Positions 5,111 to 5,618 of a stretch of DNA of 5,618 bases are shown one piece after another. Position 1 is the stretch's first letter. Every line of letters starts with the position of its first letter. This DNA comes from Victivallaceae bacterium (GTDB lineage: Bacteria; Verrucomicrobiota; Lentisphaeria; Victivallales; Victivallaceae). The stretch spans positions 1-5,618 of the forward strand of contig JAQUOK010000251.1 of the NCBI GenBank assembly GCA_028717165.1, written 5' to 3'. The position numbers and the translations under genes are program-made. The notes under the pieces were generated by a model that saw only the letters and a list, made by a program, of their open reading frames with translations, had not been told where the DNA came from and searched no databases.

Positions 5111-5618
5111 TTAATATTTACCTTCCAGCCAGTTCGTATTAAGCATGGCCGCATAATTCTCAGGTTTGACATAATCGCAAACCGAATTTGAAGAACCCAG
5201 CAAATATCCTCCGCCCGGCTTCAGCTCATTCAGGCGTTCCTTGACCGACTCCGCTACTGCTTCCGGGGTTCCCCTGGCCAGCAGATCAACGTCTATATTG
5301 CCCGTAAGCGCCAGCTTACCGCAGTATTCGGCTTTCAGCTCCGTAATATCCATCGCCTGGGGTTCTATCGGGTTTAATGCGTTCAGCCCGGCATCGATGA
5401 AATCCGGAATTATCGGCCTGATATTGCCGTCGCTGTGAAACATAATCAGCTTCCCGGCATCCCGCGCTACGGCAATGAATTGGCGGTACCAAGGGAAAAA
5501 CAGTTCCCGCATCATTTCCGGGGAAACCATCATCCCTCCGGTATAAGCCATGTCATCCCCGAAAAAAATAAAATCGATATCTTCCCCGGCCAGTTGTTCC
5601 GCCGAAGCGACTCCCACC
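5111..5618 (-). CDS. URO-D superfamily protein, C-terminal half (5' end cut by window edge)
   Basis: The frame is open from the window edge to the TAA at 5111-5113, giving 169 residues of a protein normally near 340. The leftmost GTG is only the first valine in view, not a start. Typical URO-D family (PF01208) segments are visible: FFGDDMAYTGGMMVSPEMMRELFFPWY, the strand LIMFHSDGN, LNALNPIEP, MDITELKAEYCGKLALTGNID, and PGGGYLLGSS near the end. This pattern fits the broad URO-D-like group that includes corrinoid and methyltransferase proteins such as MtaA/CmuA relatives, rather than haem-pathway HemE. The zinc motif HxC of MtaA is not present: the His is followed by Ser-Asp (HSDGN), so cobalamin methyl transfer by the usual zinc mechanism is doubtful. 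Substrate unknown. It is followed by 161 bases of noncoding sequence before the hydrolase, on the same strand; whether the two are cotranscribed cannot be told, since the hydrolase has its own likely control region. Confidence 0.9.
   Translation of the reverse strand, partial: VGVASAEQLAGEDIDFIFFGDDMAYTGGMMVSPEMMRELFFPWYRQFIAVARDAGKLIMFHSDGNIRPIIPDFIDAGLNALNPIEPQAMDITELKAEYCGKLALTGNIDVDLLARGTPEAVAESVKERLNELKPGGGYLLGSSNSVCDYVKPENYAAMLNTNWLEGKY

Overview
The window is a bacterial chromosomal segment, and almost every gene lies on the minus strand. The gene set suggests the Planctomycetota-Verrucomicrobiota side of the bacterial tree, with Lentisphaerota/Victivallales as the best guess: a secreted alpha/beta hydrolase sits next to an URO-D-like protein of the non-haem type, lipoproteins carry Gram-negative style lipoboxes, and a short hairpin repeat resembles those that clutter genomes of such groups. 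This placement is an inference from gene content; there is no rRNA or other marker in the window to prove it.

Layout. 1-1426 (minus) is DNA primase dnaG, cut at its 3' end by the window edge. Three bases upstream of it, 1430-2224 (minus), is a TPR-repeat lipoprotein, probably in the same transcription unit. A strong hairpin (2284-2317) separates this pair from 2322-2690 (minus), a remnant of a LysR-type regulator that keeps only part of its effector domain. The stretch 2691-2835 holds nothing I can recognise. At 2861-3214 (plus) is a small orphan lipoprotein with an excellent ribosome binding site, the only plus-strand gene. Just behind it is a 100-base element (3233-3332) with terminal inverted repeats and two internal hairpins. 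Then comes 3426-4949 (minus), a 507-residue exported alpha/beta hydrolase with an uncharacterised C-terminal domain, preceded by a perfect 17-base palindrome that looks like an operator. The window ends in 5111-5618 (minus), the C-terminal half of an URO-D superfamily protein whose start lies outside.

How the parts fit. dnaG and the TPR lipoprotein form a housekeeping-like block. The middle (2322-3425) looks like a worn junction: a decayed regulator, an orphan lipoprotein, a small repeat element and a short coding-like scrap behind two amber stops. The right part is accessory and catabolic in character, and the hydrolase is visibly richer in A+T than dnaG. I see no complete new defence or mobile system here. 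The items most worth following up are the 100-base hairpin element, the hydrolase palindrome with its unknown C-terminal domain, and the decayed LysR gene.
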